From contig CP137685.1 of NCBI GenBank assembly GCA_037976565.1, positions 23,701,195-23,765,194 on the forward strand: a stretch of DNA of 64,000 bases, given 5' to 3'. This DNA is from Mesocentrotus franciscanus. Lineage: Eukaryota > Echinodermata > Echinoidea > Camarodonta > Strongylocentrotidae. Made by a program: the position numbers and the translations under genes. Below the pieces are notes generated by a model. The model was not told where the DNA came from, searched no databases, and saw nothing but the letters and a program-made list of their open reading frames with translations. Shown here piece after piece: positions 50,866-62,937 of this stretch (the stretch's first letter is position 1; each line of letters starts with the position of its first letter).

Positions 50866-51110
50866 ATACGCAATGGAATGCTCAGAGCATGAATGCTCAC
50901 GGATTTGATTTTGAGTTCTATTACTCGTTGGTAGAATCGGTATCTAAAAAGCCAAATACAATTTGCGTGCAGGAAACTTGGTAAAACGATTATAATGCTG
51001 TAGATTTTCCAGACTATTCACGAATACTGAAAAACAGAAACGGTGGACGATCGAGGTGATCTGGCTTTTTATATTCATAAGTCAGTGACTTTTAAAACCG
51101 TTCAGCTATA
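50866..51110 (+). pseudogene. Decayed non-LTR retrotransposon (LINE) endonuclease domain
   Basis: Translated from 50868, the sequence reads QWNAQSMNAHG, then PNTICVQETW, then a TAA stop, then FPDYSRILKNRNGGRS. After a one-base frame change it continues as GDLAFYIHKSVTFKTV. This follows the order of the APE-type endonuclease of LINEs: an NxQS start, the xxCxQETW catalytic block, then the GGGxAxxI block. A stop codon and a frameshift show that it is dead. The rest of the open reading frame is not recognisable here. Confidence 0.65.
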
Positions 51111-51724
51111 GACACCAGTTGAAAAAGAATATCAAACTAGAACTGCAATCGTATTAGAACGATGTGCATGCATGCATTGACGCCCACGAAAGAGCACCTC
51201 TCGGTCTATCCAGAACAATTTGAAGAACACATCATGAAGCGTGCCGTATATTAGCACAAATGGCCGTCCATACTAATCATCAAGGGTATTAAATGGCGTC
51301 TAAAATTGCCCTCTTGACAGATTTTAAAAATCCGGTTTCAAGATGACCTGCGTATGGCCACCCAGACTACGCACGGAAAGGGCGAAAAGCGAACGTCATA
51401 GCCGATCCGTATTATAATTAGGCGAAAACTCAGCAGAATTCGTATAGTGACCCTTGTTCAAATGCGATTTACTCAAAATGTCTGTGTGAACATATACCAT
51501 ATTTGGTATCATTCAAAAGGGCATTTCATTGCGGTCAATTTGACACCATAGTCATCTGCAGATGGCGTTTTGAAGGGCAGGTTATGCATCGCAGACGAAA
51601 GAACATCTCTTGGACTATCTAGAGGAATTTGTTAGAAGTTTGTAGGATATAGGATAGTGAAGATACGAAGAAAGAAATAAAGGCCTTAAAACGGACCAGA
51701 AACGGACAAAATGGCGCCTGGGCG

Positions 51725-52095
51725 GTCACGCATGGGGGATTTCGGAAAACGAAGAGTCAGGTGACCTAGATAGGATGTCGGAGACTACGCACACGAAATC
51801 TCGAGGGAATCGGGATGGTGTAAGGGACCTATAGGATAGGAACAACAAGCACTGCGTGCTAAACGAATAGGATTTTAGGCAAGAAGAATTAGACGACGAC
51901 GACGACGACGAAGAAGAATTCAGAACGCGAACAAGAACAAGGCATGGATGGTCTAGCATGAGGGATTTCGAAAAACAAAGAGTTAGGTGACCTTGATTGG
52001 ATATGCCGGAGATTACGCCTACGAAGTTTGAAAGGAATCGGGCTAAAGGAAGAGACCTAGATAGGGCTCGATAGCACTGCGTGCAAAACGAATGG
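51725..52095. repeat. Diverged tandem duplication, period about 225 bp
   Basis: GCATGGGGGATTTCGGAAAA (51731) recurs as GCATGAGGGATTTCGAAAAA (51957). Downstream blocks correspond in order (GTCAGGTGACC/GTTAGGTGACC, CACTGCGTGC). A small GAC/GAA microsatellite lies between them. Confidence 0.6.
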
Positions 52096-53214
52096 AAGTC
52101 GGGTGAATGAAGAAAACGTCATAACGCGTGCTATATGGCCCAAATATGGCCTTACACAATATATACATGGATTGTATGTAACTCTATTCCGATGAGCTAT
52201 ATTAGCTATTGCTTGGACCAACAAAATTTAGAGGTGACGAGTCAAAATGATATACTCACAGTTTCCCTGGATCCTGCTAAATGCGAAATGAATCGTGGAT
52301 AGTGTCGAATCCTCTCCTCAGAAATATTTATCCAATTAAAGCCGAGCTAAAAGGATTCACGCATAATCTTACACAGTCTAAATAAAAGTAAACTGCAACA
52401 TGCAGTCACATATGAGAGCTCTCTTTAGAACGTGTTAATTATAGGCGTTTACAATGTCTCTTTCGCAAGATAAGATAAGAGAATTCGTCTCTGTGTCATG
52501 AATCCGGTTTGCAGATGCCAAAACATGCAGTGTGTCGAAGAAAATGATCTAGAAATCAATCTAAAGCAGAATCCCTTTGCAAAAATGTGCTTCGTTCCAT
52601 CAGATTTTCATATGTAGAAGTGACGGTCTGACGGATAACCCGTATGAAATAAAGACATAGGCTGCGTGAGTCTATATTTCACCGTCTGGTGACGATGCAT
52701 TGAGCAGGTACCTGATGCAAGTCTGTTGGATCATGTGGTCCAAAAACAAAACTAGAGGAAACTAGACATGCAATCGTGTCACAACGATATGCGTGCACTG
52801 ACGCACGTGTTCTACGTTTCAAACGAAAGAGCCTCGCTCGGACTATCCAGAGCAACTTGTTAGAAGTCTGTAGCATCTAGGACAGTGGCGTAATGAGCAA
52901 AAAAGTTTGGGGGCTGGCAGACAAAAAATCTGCATCACCCCACTCTTACATGCAGGCCCCGCTGAACGTTTTTCAAAGTGGGTAGGGGGAGGCTAAAGTA
53001 TTTACGATCAAGTATAGAGCGTAGTGTAAATTGGCGTGGGGTCTAGGGGCAAAGCCCCGGCAGGGGTCAAGGGGCAGGGTCCCGGAAGCTCAGGGGGTAT
53101 ATATGGGCATCTAATTACGGTCAGATGAGCATATTTTGATACCTCATTATTTTGTGACACTGGCAGGTCACTATTCTTTCTTATTTTCTCTCTTTCTTTG
53201 CTATTTCTCTTTAG

Positions 53215-54868
53215 CAGGTGCGGATCTAGCCTTTGCTAAGGGGTGACCAAATGACGATGCTGAGCATCGTCCACGAACCGCGAAGCGGCGAGGCGATTTT
53301 TTTTTTTTTGGGGCTATTTTGAACCTCCCGGCCCGTATGTGATGTTTTCCTGGCATCTAATACCACGATGGAGTCCATAAAAAGCAGTGCTTGATAACGA
53401 ATTTTTAAATCAAGTAACAGTTAAAACAATTTGACCCAATGACGATGCGGAGCATCGTCCACGAGCCGCGTAGCGGCGAGGCGATTTTTATGGGCTATTT
53501 TGAACCCCCATACGTGATGCGGAGCTTCGTCCACGAGCCGCGTAGCGGCGAAGCGATTTGGGGGAGGGGGCTATTTTGAACCCTCGTAAGTGATGTTTTC
53601 CTGGCATCTACTAACACAATGGAGACCATAAAGCAGTGCATGATAACGTCTTTTAAATCAAGTAACAGTTTAAACAGTTTGACCAAGTGACGATGCAGAG
53701 CATCCTCGACGAGCCGCGTAGCGGCGAGGCGATTTTGGGGCTATTTTGAACCCCGGCCGTAAGTGACGTTTTCCTGGCATCTACTAACACAATGGAGACC
53801 ATAAAAAGCAGTGCAGGATAACGTCTTTTAAAATCAAGTAACAGTTTAAACAGTTTGACCAATGACGATGAATAGCATCTCGACGAGCCGCGTAGCGGCG
53901 AGGCGATTTTGGGGCTATTTTGAACCCCCGTAAGTGACGTTTTCCTGGCATCTACTAACACAATGGAGACCATAAAAAGCAGTGCAGGATAACGTCTTTT
54001 TAAATCAAGTAACAGTTAAAACAATTTGACTCAATGACGATGCGGAGCATCGTCCACGAGCCGCGTAGCGGCGAGGCGATCTTGGGGGCTATTTTGAACC
54101 CCCATACGTGATGCGGAGCTTGTCCACGAGCCGCGTAGCGGCGATGCGATTTGGGGGAGGGGGCTATTTTGAACCCTCGTAAGTGATGTTTTCCTGGCAT
54201 CTACTAACACAATGGAGACCATAAAAAGCAGTGCAGGATAACGTCTTTTTAAATCAAGTAACAGTTAAAACAATTTGACTCAATGACGATGCGGAGCATC
54301 GTCCACGAGCCGCGTAGCGGCGAGGCGATCTTGGGGGGCTATTTTGAACCCCCATACGTGATGCGGAGCTTCGTCCACGAGCCGCGTAGCGGCGATGCGA
54401 TTTGGGGGAGGGGGCTATTTTGAACCCTCGTAAGTGATGTTTTCCTGGCATCTACTAACACAATGGAGACCATAAAAAGCAGTGCAGGATAACGTCATTT
54501 TAAATAAAGTAACAGTTTAAACAGTTTGACCCTGGGACGATGCAGATCGAGCATCTCGACGAGCCGCATAGCGGCGAGGCGATTTGGGGGCTATTTTGAA
54601 CCCCGTAAGTGGTGTTTTCCTGGCATCTACTAACACATTGGAGACCATAAAAGCAGCATGATAACGTCTTTTTAAATCAAGTAACAGTTTAATACACAGT
54701 AATATCCAGAGTTATCATGTGTTTGGTTAAGTTACCAAATGAGTTGAATCTCTTCTCACAATATTTGTACTTGAAAGGTTTCTCTCCAGTGTGCGTTTTT
54801 TTTTTCTTTTTTTTTTGGCGGCCCAAGGGGGGGTTAAACCCCCTAACCCCCCCGTAGATCCGCGCCTG
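53215..54868. mobile_element. Inverted-repeat element with an internal double-hairpin tandem array
   Basis: The ends are CAGGTGCGGATCTAG and CAGGCGCGGATCTACGGG read inward. A 5-bp direct repeat TTTAG lies immediately outside both ends. Units start at 53251, 53439, 53687, 53862, 54034, 54283 and 54534, with periods near 172-188 or 248-251 bp. Each unit carries CGATGCGGAGCATCG followed by GCCGCGTAGCGGC, two short hairpins. The longer units contain an extra partial copy of this box. Confidence 0.75.
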
Positions 54869-55177
54869 TTTAGTATACTTTTTCCAAAAAAGTGGGGGCG
54901 GAGCTCGAGGTCCCGGAGCCCCGTCGTTCTGCGGGCCCTGCCATGTAGGCCTCTAAATAAGCATATTTCTTGCCTGACTGCAAATTTAGGAATTTGTAAT
55001 TTTCCAACAAACGCATAAAAAATATAATTTACTAAAAAGTGAGGAAAAATCTCGGATAATTATGTCATTTCAGCAACATTTGTAAATCACCGGTATCGAA
55101 TTAGAAATGAACCACGTTTGAATTTTATTGTGACACTGGCAGGACACTAATTGGCTCACCCCCCATCAGTACGCCAG

Positions 55178-55677
55178 TGTCCCCCGATCTACACCTTGTT
55201 GGCGGGAAAATCGCAACTGATCTCCCTACCTATCTTCTTTCTCTCTTTCTTTCCTTACCTTTCCCTCCCCCTTTCCTTTCCCTTCCCTTCCTTCTCTCTC
55301 TCTTTTAGATTTGCTAGGGGGCAAGGGCCTTTCGCCCCCCCCCGATCCACATGTTGTTGGCGGAATTAAACGCATCTGATCTCCCCTCTTTTCACCCTTT
55401 TCTTTTCTTCTTCCTCTTTTTGTTCCCTTTTAGCTCTCCTCTTTCCCTTTCCCTTCTCTCTTTTTTTTGGCGGGGGGGGAGGCAAGGGCCTTTGCCCCCT
55501 CCGATCCACAACTTGTTGGCGGGAAAATTGCAACTGATATCCCCCTTCTTTTCTTTTCTTCTTCTTTTTTTCCTTCCCTTTATCTCCTCTTTTCCTTTTT
55601 TCCTTTTTTCCTTCTCTCTCTCTCTCTTTTTTCTTTTTTTTGCGGGGCAAGGCCCGCTCGCCCCCGATCCGCGCCTG
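55178..55677. repeat. TC-rich tandem array ending in a GATCCGCGCCTG terminus
   Basis: Three to four units of about 150-180 bp, each beginning CCCCGATC.ACA..TTGTTGGCGG, then a long pyrimidine run, then GGGGCAAGGGCC. The last copy ends GATCCGCGCCTG, the same terminus as the element at 53215-54868. Confidence 0.7.
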
Positions 55678-56138
55678 TGGAACATTCCCTCCGGAAATGA
55701 CCCTCCTCGCCACATCCAAAACAAACCCTGGGCGCAGGCGACTGCGCATTCCCCCGCGTACCGACTAGAGCTGCCGCGGTCTTTTCTAAGCTCTTCTCTA
55801 TATAGGCCGGACATACGGGTATCCAGACTTTTCGCTAAACTGGATATACGCCGTATAATACGGTTATCTACTAGTGTTACTGTTAGTGGACACTAAATTA
55901 ATAGTGACTATAAAAACATAATTATGCTCTTCCTGGCTATTTGGGAATGTGTCAGTTTGCAACAGAAATGGAGAAACGCGCATTTTGTTGAAAATCATGT
56001 GATATCACGAACATTTATAAATCACTTGTATGGAATTGAAAATAAGTCATGGTTTAATTTTATTTGGGGCTAGCGCCCCAAGCCCCCCACCAGTACGCCA
56101 GTGATCTAGGATATATAGTAGAGATAGCCCTTATAAAA

Positions 56139-56247
56139 AACCATGGTATTACCATGGTTTTCAGTACCATGGTTACCATATGGTTCTTATGGTGGATGGT
56201 AATTTGGACAAAGAACCATGGTAACCGTGGTACTGAGAACCATGGTG
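56139..56247. repeat. CCATGGT-rich imperfect palindrome
   Basis: Inverted arms of about 38-45 bp contain ACCATGGTT, TCAGTACCA and GGTTACCAT. The loop is about 20 bp. ACCATGGT occurs five times. Confidence 0.75.
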
Positions 56248-57159
56248 TTAAGGCAGTGCTTAATTCACACGAAAGAATTTCAAAGTAATTTAAAATTCAA
56301 ATGAGATAGGTCGCCACTCGGCTATAAAAGAGCGGGGATCTGAGAAGGTATTCATCTTTTCGGAGAATGTTAGATGGAACTCATGGAAGGAGATTGTGTA
56401 CTATGTACGAAGAAAGTGTATTGAATGTGTGTATCCAGTAACAACAATCAATCATACTAGAATCAGTATGTCAACTTCTGTGAAAATTGTGATTTCATGG
56501 GTGGCGATTTCCTGACGAAAACACGGAAACACGGAGAAGAAGAAGAATATTAATTGGGCAGAATGTGAACTAAAACAAAGCAATGACGAAGAACGTAATT
56601 GCAAAGAAGAATATTAAAGATACTATATCCCTTTTGCAGCCAACATCAAATTCTGTAGAACTTTGCAGGAATTATGAATATGTCATGTATGTCCTATCTG
56701 TGAAATTTAAACGTTAGCAGTGTCCTAATATTCAAATTATGCAAGGAAACCCGTTTACTTGCTAGACTTCACTGTCAGACACTATTGAGTGACTGACTGG
56801 CTTTTTCATCTTTGGTAATAACATACATAAAATGAGCTGTATAGGGTACATGAGCATTTGTCTACATCAATAACCCACTTCTTGTAATGGCCAAAATTAA
56901 ACTGATTGAATCTTTGCGCAGCATAAAACGTACGACCATTTGGTACAATGGTCTGAAAATCAGACTATTACTTACTGGCTCTATAGCTCCTAAGTCGATT
57001 CGACAACTAATAGTCGTTATTTTCCCACTGAAAGACATTTTCAAGCCCCCCTCCCCCTTTTTTAAGGGAAGTTCTAAATTAGTATTGTCTTTCAAATGCC
57101 GTTGAAATTTAACCTTTTCATTTTTTTTGGTCTGCAAATGGGACATAGTACCTTTAAAT

Positions 57160-57290
57160 GGGCAGAATGTGAACGAAAACAAAGCAATGACGATAAATAT
57201 TAATAGGGAAGAATGTGAACGAAAACAAAGCAATGACGATAAATATTAATAGGGAAGAATGTGAACGAAAACAAAGCAATGACGAATATC
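57160..57290. repeat. 46-bp tandem repeat, 2.7 copies
   Basis: The unit is GGGAAGAATGTGAACGAAAAC, then AAAGCAATGACGATAAATATT, then AATA. A diverged single copy lies at about 56557-56620. Confidence 0.9.
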
Positions 57291-57298
57291 GTCATTGC
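57276..57298. repeat. Perfect 10-bp palindrome at a duplication junction
   Basis: GCAATGACGA, a 3-nt spacer ATA, then TCGTCATTGC. It ends where homology to the second copy of the duplication resumes (57299 against 61839). Confidence 0.8.
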
Positions 57299-57597
57299 AA
57301 TTACAAAAAACTAGAGCTAACCAACTAAACAAAAGAATACATATCTTTCGCTCAGTGAGTCAAACTTGATGGGCATTGTGATAAAGTGGCCTGGGCATTC
57401 CGCTCAACAATTAGTGGAGACCTTAGTCTGTTTCCAGACGGAAAAGAAACTACTTTATATGACGAGAGGGGGAGGGACTTCAATATATATATCAACTGCC
57501 ATTGCATATGAGTACTTTTCCCACAATTCAATCATTTAAATCTACTACACTAGCGAATCTAGACAATTACAAATCTTCTGTTGCAAATGTAAACATG

Positions 57598-57649
<52 letters not shown>

Positions 57650-57655
57650 TTTTTG
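57598..57655. repeat. ATT, TA and poly-T simple repeats
   Basis: Consecutive ATT, TA, T and G runs. Confidence 0.9.
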
Positions 57656-58830
57656 GGGGTTAAGGGTATGCCAGGCGTTGGTCTCCCAGTCACTATTTGA
57701 TTATGTTTTGAATTTTGACATTCGAGTTTCGTTTTAGAACGGTTGTTATACAAGTGTTTGTTTATTATTATCTAAATCTAAGGAAATTTATACTAAAATC
57801 AGGAGCTTAAACTCAACGATAATTGCCCCACAATGTTTGAGAAAACATTCATGAAAGTCAAATGAAGCAGGAAAAAAATATCGAAGCGTAATGTAGGCCT
57901 GGCCTTAGTTGGTCTCTTCTTTGTCATTTTTGTCCTCAGCCATGGTGGTTGTGAGTGTGCGTGAAGGGGAACACATTGCTGTGGGGTGTGTGTGTTTTCG
58001 TGTGTTCTTTTGCATGAATTTGTAGGGATCGTGTATTGTTTGGGGTTGGGTACTAAGGGAAGGGGTTATAATTTGTTTCATATTATAACTGATTTCATTC
58101 CAAACACACAAATTTATCGTAATTTGTGAATTGTACATGTATTTAGTTAATCGAATTATGTTATTGTGATGAAAAAGAATTACATTTTGAAGAATTATTT
58201 GAATTGTTCTAATATTTAATAAAAATGAAAATAAAAATTAAGGAAAAGCAAAAGGAGTATGTGTGGGTGGGTCCGGTGTCTGTGTAGTTTATACGGGAAA
58301 TTTGTTATGTATGCTGTTCCAAACACACCAAGCAAACAATTAGCGAATCCAGACGTCCTTTCGACATTCTTTTCAAGATGGAAATTCCTGCAAGACTCAT
58401 TATTATCTTATAGTCTGCCAATAACGTTGTGGGCAATTACTTTCTTGACTTGTAGCGGGAGGGTGAATATCAACTTAAAATTGTGCTTGAAGGAGATCAT
58501 TGGTATGAACGACGTAGTCTGATTGACATGTTGACGTGAAAGATGGATTATTTTGATATTCTTTAAAATGACTATAGCCATGAAATAATTATGTCATTTT
58601 TACATCATGTAGGAAGGAGGCTCTCTATGTTAAGTTGAAGACAAAATCATCACCCGACATTTGACGAGTCTACAAGTAACCTTGCTCGCAGCCTAACGAA
58701 TTTTCTTCTCTAAATTAAAAATATTGTGTTGTGGAACTGATTGTGCGTGTATTTTTGTAGTTGTTCTTCTTCTTAGTTTATATTATGTAAACGATATGTG
58801 TTTACTCATGGACCCTGGATTTTTTTAACT

Positions 58831-58831
<1 letters not shown>

Positions 58832-58864
<33 letters not shown>
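58832..58864. repeat. GA microsatellite
   Basis: About 16 GA units. Confidence 0.9.
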
Positions 58865-58870
<6 letters not shown>

Positions 58871-60000
58871 AAAGAGTGACTTTGCCTGGAAACCACACAA
58901 ATATCTGTCCGATCCCCATTAGTAATACCGTGATATACGGACTGGCACACTCTTTATAGCACGTCACAGTATCGTAGGTGAATAAGATATTTCATACGGC
59001 TGGGCTTGTAACAAGGGTTAAAGAAAAAAACATTTGAAAGGATCATTCTGGAACGTACCTTGATTGAAATCCTTTGTAATGATGTTCACGCTGGTAGCTT
59101 TTACATTAAAAAAAGTAATCATTTTATGATTACCGATTGTAACCTCAGGCTGAGGAGCATGGGTGCTTATAAGCTCTAAAACATGATTCTTTTGAGTAAA
59201 ATTACAATGGAAAACTATTTGAAGTGTAGGCATGACCAAATTTCGGTATTACTTGGTTCCGCTTGGATACAAACATTCCTCGCTAAAATAATATACGAGA
59301 AAACAGATCTATGTAACTGAAGTGAAAAATGGAAACAATATTTTGACTTCTTTTTATGACACTTTACCTGATATCCAGGTCCACCATACTAACAAGATTT
59401 TAGATATATATATATATGTATCATAATGTAATTCAGGAAATAAAACGTGAATACCGAACTACATTTTATGCATTTAGCAATGGTATGCTATACTTGAACC
59501 TAAGAGGGTTTTAACCGTTAAGCTGATATTGAGTAGATTGAGAAAACCTGAATTTTACAGACACATTTTTTTTTGCAGTGTTCTACATTAGTAAAAGAAT
59601 ATCAGAACTAGACAAAGTATATATAGGCATATATACCTTGTGTATTGTGAAAAACACACGGGTCCGTAATTCAATACTTCAGTTGTTGACACTTCAAATG
59701 ATCACATTAGATTCCTCCGTCCCCGGTACAAAATATTACAGATATGTGTACTTATTAATCAATTTTTATGAAATTTATTAAGGCTCTGGCATACTCTAAA
59801 ATAAGATACCAACGACTGGGCATTCAAGCAATGTAACATGTTTATACCCTAACCTATAGGCCGATTTTGTACTGCTAAGCCGATGATGTTACGAATTTGG
59901 TATAGGTTGGTGTAGAAAACAAGATTTGTTAAATATTTTGAAACGTTAAATTATATAAAAACCACTAGATATTGCTCTATATTACAAATAGATTTGGGTG

Positions 60001-60072
60001 AAAGCTAATTCAGACACGATTTGTTTTACTTTTGACGGCAAAAGTAAAACAAATCGTGTCTTAATTAGCTTT
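60001..60072. repeat. 34-bp inverted repeat with a 4-nt loop
   Basis: The arms 60001-60034 and 60039-60072 pair at 33 of 34 positions around the loop ACGG. The mismatch is at the eleventh base of the left arm. It lies in otherwise featureless AT-rich DNA. Confidence 0.9.
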
Positions 60073-61965
60073 CCGGGAGTTTCATTTTCATTATGAGTTT
60101 AAAGTAACAAACCTGTTTGATACAACACATGTACGTTTGAAAGTTGGATATTACACAAATAATTTATGGCGCAATGAAACATAAAAGTGTGATTTACTCA
60201 GAATATTGGGTTATTAAAACTAATCATATTTCAAAGTTTTTAAAACACCATACAGGTATCCATTGAAACACTTGTTCTTGATAAAACATATAATATATGT
60301 TGTCGTGCCACACACAGAAAAGAAATCATCAGATAACGTGATGGATAAGTCATTTTTATGCTATCCCAAATGAGTTGATGCTTTTTTACAGGATACGCAT
60401 TTTGAGTGGAAAACACTATGTACAAAGTACATCCGCAATGTACATGTGCCGTATATAAAGGCAATTCTCACAGGTATTAGTAATATAAGTCCATGGGCCA
60501 ATAAATGAAAAGGCCCCACCCCCTTAGACACAATCTTAAATGTAGTATTTCTGTTAATACCTTTAGCTATCATAATCTCCTCGTTTTGTCATTAAGTTGG
60601 TGGTGGATGTGACCACCATGGCCGTTACACGGGTTAATAACCAGTTACACATACAATTTTGTTTTGGTATAAATATACATGTCCCACATTTTTGTAATTG
60701 GACAATATAAAGACAAATGAAAGCTCCTAAATCAAAGTATTTGAGCTTCCAGTTTGATTCCAATGTAATCTGACTATTTGAGGTCACGATAAGTTAGACA
60801 AGAAATGTTTGTTAGTATTGAAAAATTACAATTTGTGGAAAATAAAATATGCTCTAGCATTTAATTCACCAAAAATTTGAAGTTTTCTTTAGTATTTCAG
60901 TATACCACCACATGCACGGTTTTACTCATGTCCTACTAAACAGAGGAAAAGCGACAAAGTCGGTTTATCATGTATATTATGATACATTGCGTGTGACTTA
61001 ACCTGAGATTACCATGCAATAATCACGTAATGTGAAACTATAATTGAATGAGGTAATTAAAATGTAAGCTGTCAATATTCCATGGTAACTATTCCGCTCT
61101 TTACTTGACCTTTAGTACCTATACATGACATTAAATTACTAAATAAACATCAGAAGTGAATCCTACCCCCTCAGAAGCTGGGAATACACATATCATGCAT
61201 CGTCATGGAACATTGGGCTCAAAAGTTTATGCAAATTATACAAATTGCCCAACATTGATCAAATGTTGAAATTGTTCTCTAACGACATGAGATCACGAAT
61301 CATCACCATGATCATCAACAACAACAACAACAAATCTTCAACGGAAAGACCATTAAATGCAAATTCCAGTATCCTACCGGGGATTTTTTTTGGGGAACCG
61401 CTTCGAACAAGATGATGTTTTATACGTTACCAGAACCAAAATACATTATCCTTGCCCGGGTATAGACTTAAGAAACTTAAGACATGCGAATGTGGGTATA
61501 GTCCACCTTCTCATCATTCTCACATTACTAATAACATTTAGTCAAATTGTTTATGATATTTAATAAGGAATAGGGTTTCCGCAATATATACATGGATTGT
61601 ATGTAACTCTATTCCGATGAGCTTATAGTAGCTATTGCTTGGATCAACAAAATGTAGAGGTAACGAGTCAAAATGATACATTATACTCACTGTTTTCCTA
61701 GATCCTGCTAAATGCGAAATGAAAGACATAGGCTGCGTGAGTCTGTATTTCACCGTCTGGTGACGTGGCATTGAGCAGGCACCTGATGCACTCAAGCCTG
61801 TTGGATCATGTGGTCCAAAAACGAAACTAGAGGAAATTACATAAAACTAGAGCTAAAAACCAAACAAAAGACCACAAACACGTATCTCTTGCTCAGTGAG
61901 TCGAACATGATGGGTATTGTGATAAAGTGGCCTGGGCATTCCGCTCTACACGTGGAAACCTTCAA

Positions 61966-62785
61966 TTCAATTCAATTCATTTATTTATTCAACCATCAAA
62001 ATATATATACAATCAAGAATTAGGGGCCACCAAATTGAAATACATAAAAAGATCAATAATACTTATCCAAAGAAAAATCACCATTGAACATTAATATAAA
62101 CAAGGGAAAAGAGAGGTACACTTATTGCAGCAGCAAAATCTATATCTACGTGTGTATATGAGGGCAAAGAGAAAAGAAGAGCGAACAAGTTGTTGTTGTT
62201 GTTGTTGTTGTTGTTGAGATTAATGGCGTTTCCATCGTCATTGGATGATTTTCGCCAGGCAGTGTGAGAGGGCGTAGTTACTGGTCCTCTCTTAGTACTT
62301 TTGCTCTGTTGGATCGACGATAGCGTAGTGGCGTTGTGTTTATGAAATTAACAATGTCAGTAGAATATCAAGAACATATTACATGTATAAAGAAGTTAAG
62401 CTGGAAAGGGTTGAACTGTTTTTTAATATCGTTGGGGAGTTTATTTCATAACTTAGGAAAATAGATTTTAAATGAATTTCGGACGACGGAAGAGCAAACC
62501 TGAGGTAAGTGTATTAAATTACTTTGGCGAGTAATGTAAGAATGAATTGAGGAATTTAAAACAAAAATATCGCTAAAGAGAGGAGGCAAGATCTTAACAT
62601 GAAATTTATACATAAACACAAGGGAATTCAAGGTTATCAAGTCCTTTAATGGTAATATATTTGATTGTGAAAATATAGGATTTGTATGACTATTAAAGGG
62701 AGCATTAAAGATAATTCGTATTGCGTTCTTTTGTAAAATGCATAATTTGTCTAAATGAGTTTTGAAGGGTAGTGAGCACAATTTT
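61966..62785 (-). pseudogene. Decayed LINE: 3' end of reverse transcriptase and 3' tail
   Basis: On the minus strand 62450-62785 encodes LDKLCILQKNAIRIIFNA, then LPLKDLITLNSLVFMYKFH and VCSSVVRNSFKIYFPKL. These match the region after the catalytic domain of LINE reverse transcriptases. The next codon is TGA where the family normally has Trp; the frame then continues as NKLPNDIKKQFNPFQLN. The 3' end at about 61966 is an AATTG-type tail repeat. The element is 5'-truncated at its junction with a hAT fragment. Confidence 0.75.
62187..62217. repeat. GTT microsatellite inside the LINE 3' tail
   Basis: About ten GTT units. Confidence 0.9.
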
Positions 62786-62937
62786 TTTTGTTTTTGCCTT
62801 CGAAAATTAAAAAAAAAATTCACCACCACCCCCTCTTGAGCGCCAGGGGAGGGGGCCCATCTTCTTTTTTTTCCCAAAAAAGGGTGTTTTTACATGTTTT
62901 TTTTTTTAGGGGAGGGGGCCCCCTGGATCCGCCACTG
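62786..62937 (-). mobile_element. hAT MITE fragment
   Basis: Reverse-orientation relative of 28006-28289. It has an intact end (CAGTGGCGGATCCAGGGGG read inward from 62937), the AACACCCTTTTTTGGG segment, and GCGCTCAAGAGGGGGTGG. It stops after the sequence equivalent to TTTGCTCACT, where LINE sequence begins. Confidence 0.7.

Larger units (their letters stand above)
52883..56103 (-). mobile_element. Composite hAT-like element Y, 3.2 kb, perfect 8-bp target duplication
   Basis: The outer ends are CAGTGGCGTAATGAGC (52883) and CACTGGCGTACTGGTGG read inward from 56103. ATCTAGGA is present exactly at 52875-52882 and 56104-56111. Inside are sequences matching the short copy at 29452-29943, the nested element at 53215-54868, a second copy of the Y end at about 55040-55177, and a TC-rich tandem array at 55178-55677. 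No transposase is recognisable. Confidence 0.75.
52159..58400. repeat. Segmental duplication, long copy
   Basis: The blocks 52159-52292, 52651-52772, 57299-57425, 58033-58215 and 58215-58385 align in the same order and orientation with 61579-61721, 61721-61838, 61839-61964, 62938-63116 and 63841-64000. This copy contains the composite element 52883-56103 and other sequence absent from the short copy. Confidence 0.8.
58401..61578. other. Intergenic, no gene seen
   Basis: AT-rich DNA between the two copies of the segmental duplication. It contains only a GA microsatellite and the 34-bp inverted repeat. No reading frame resembles a known family. Confidence 0.65.

Noticed and set aside
57905..58522. 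Reading frames in the duplicated block (also near 63.88 kb) as a small gene
   Set aside because: The frames are not preserved between the two copies and no family resemblance is seen.
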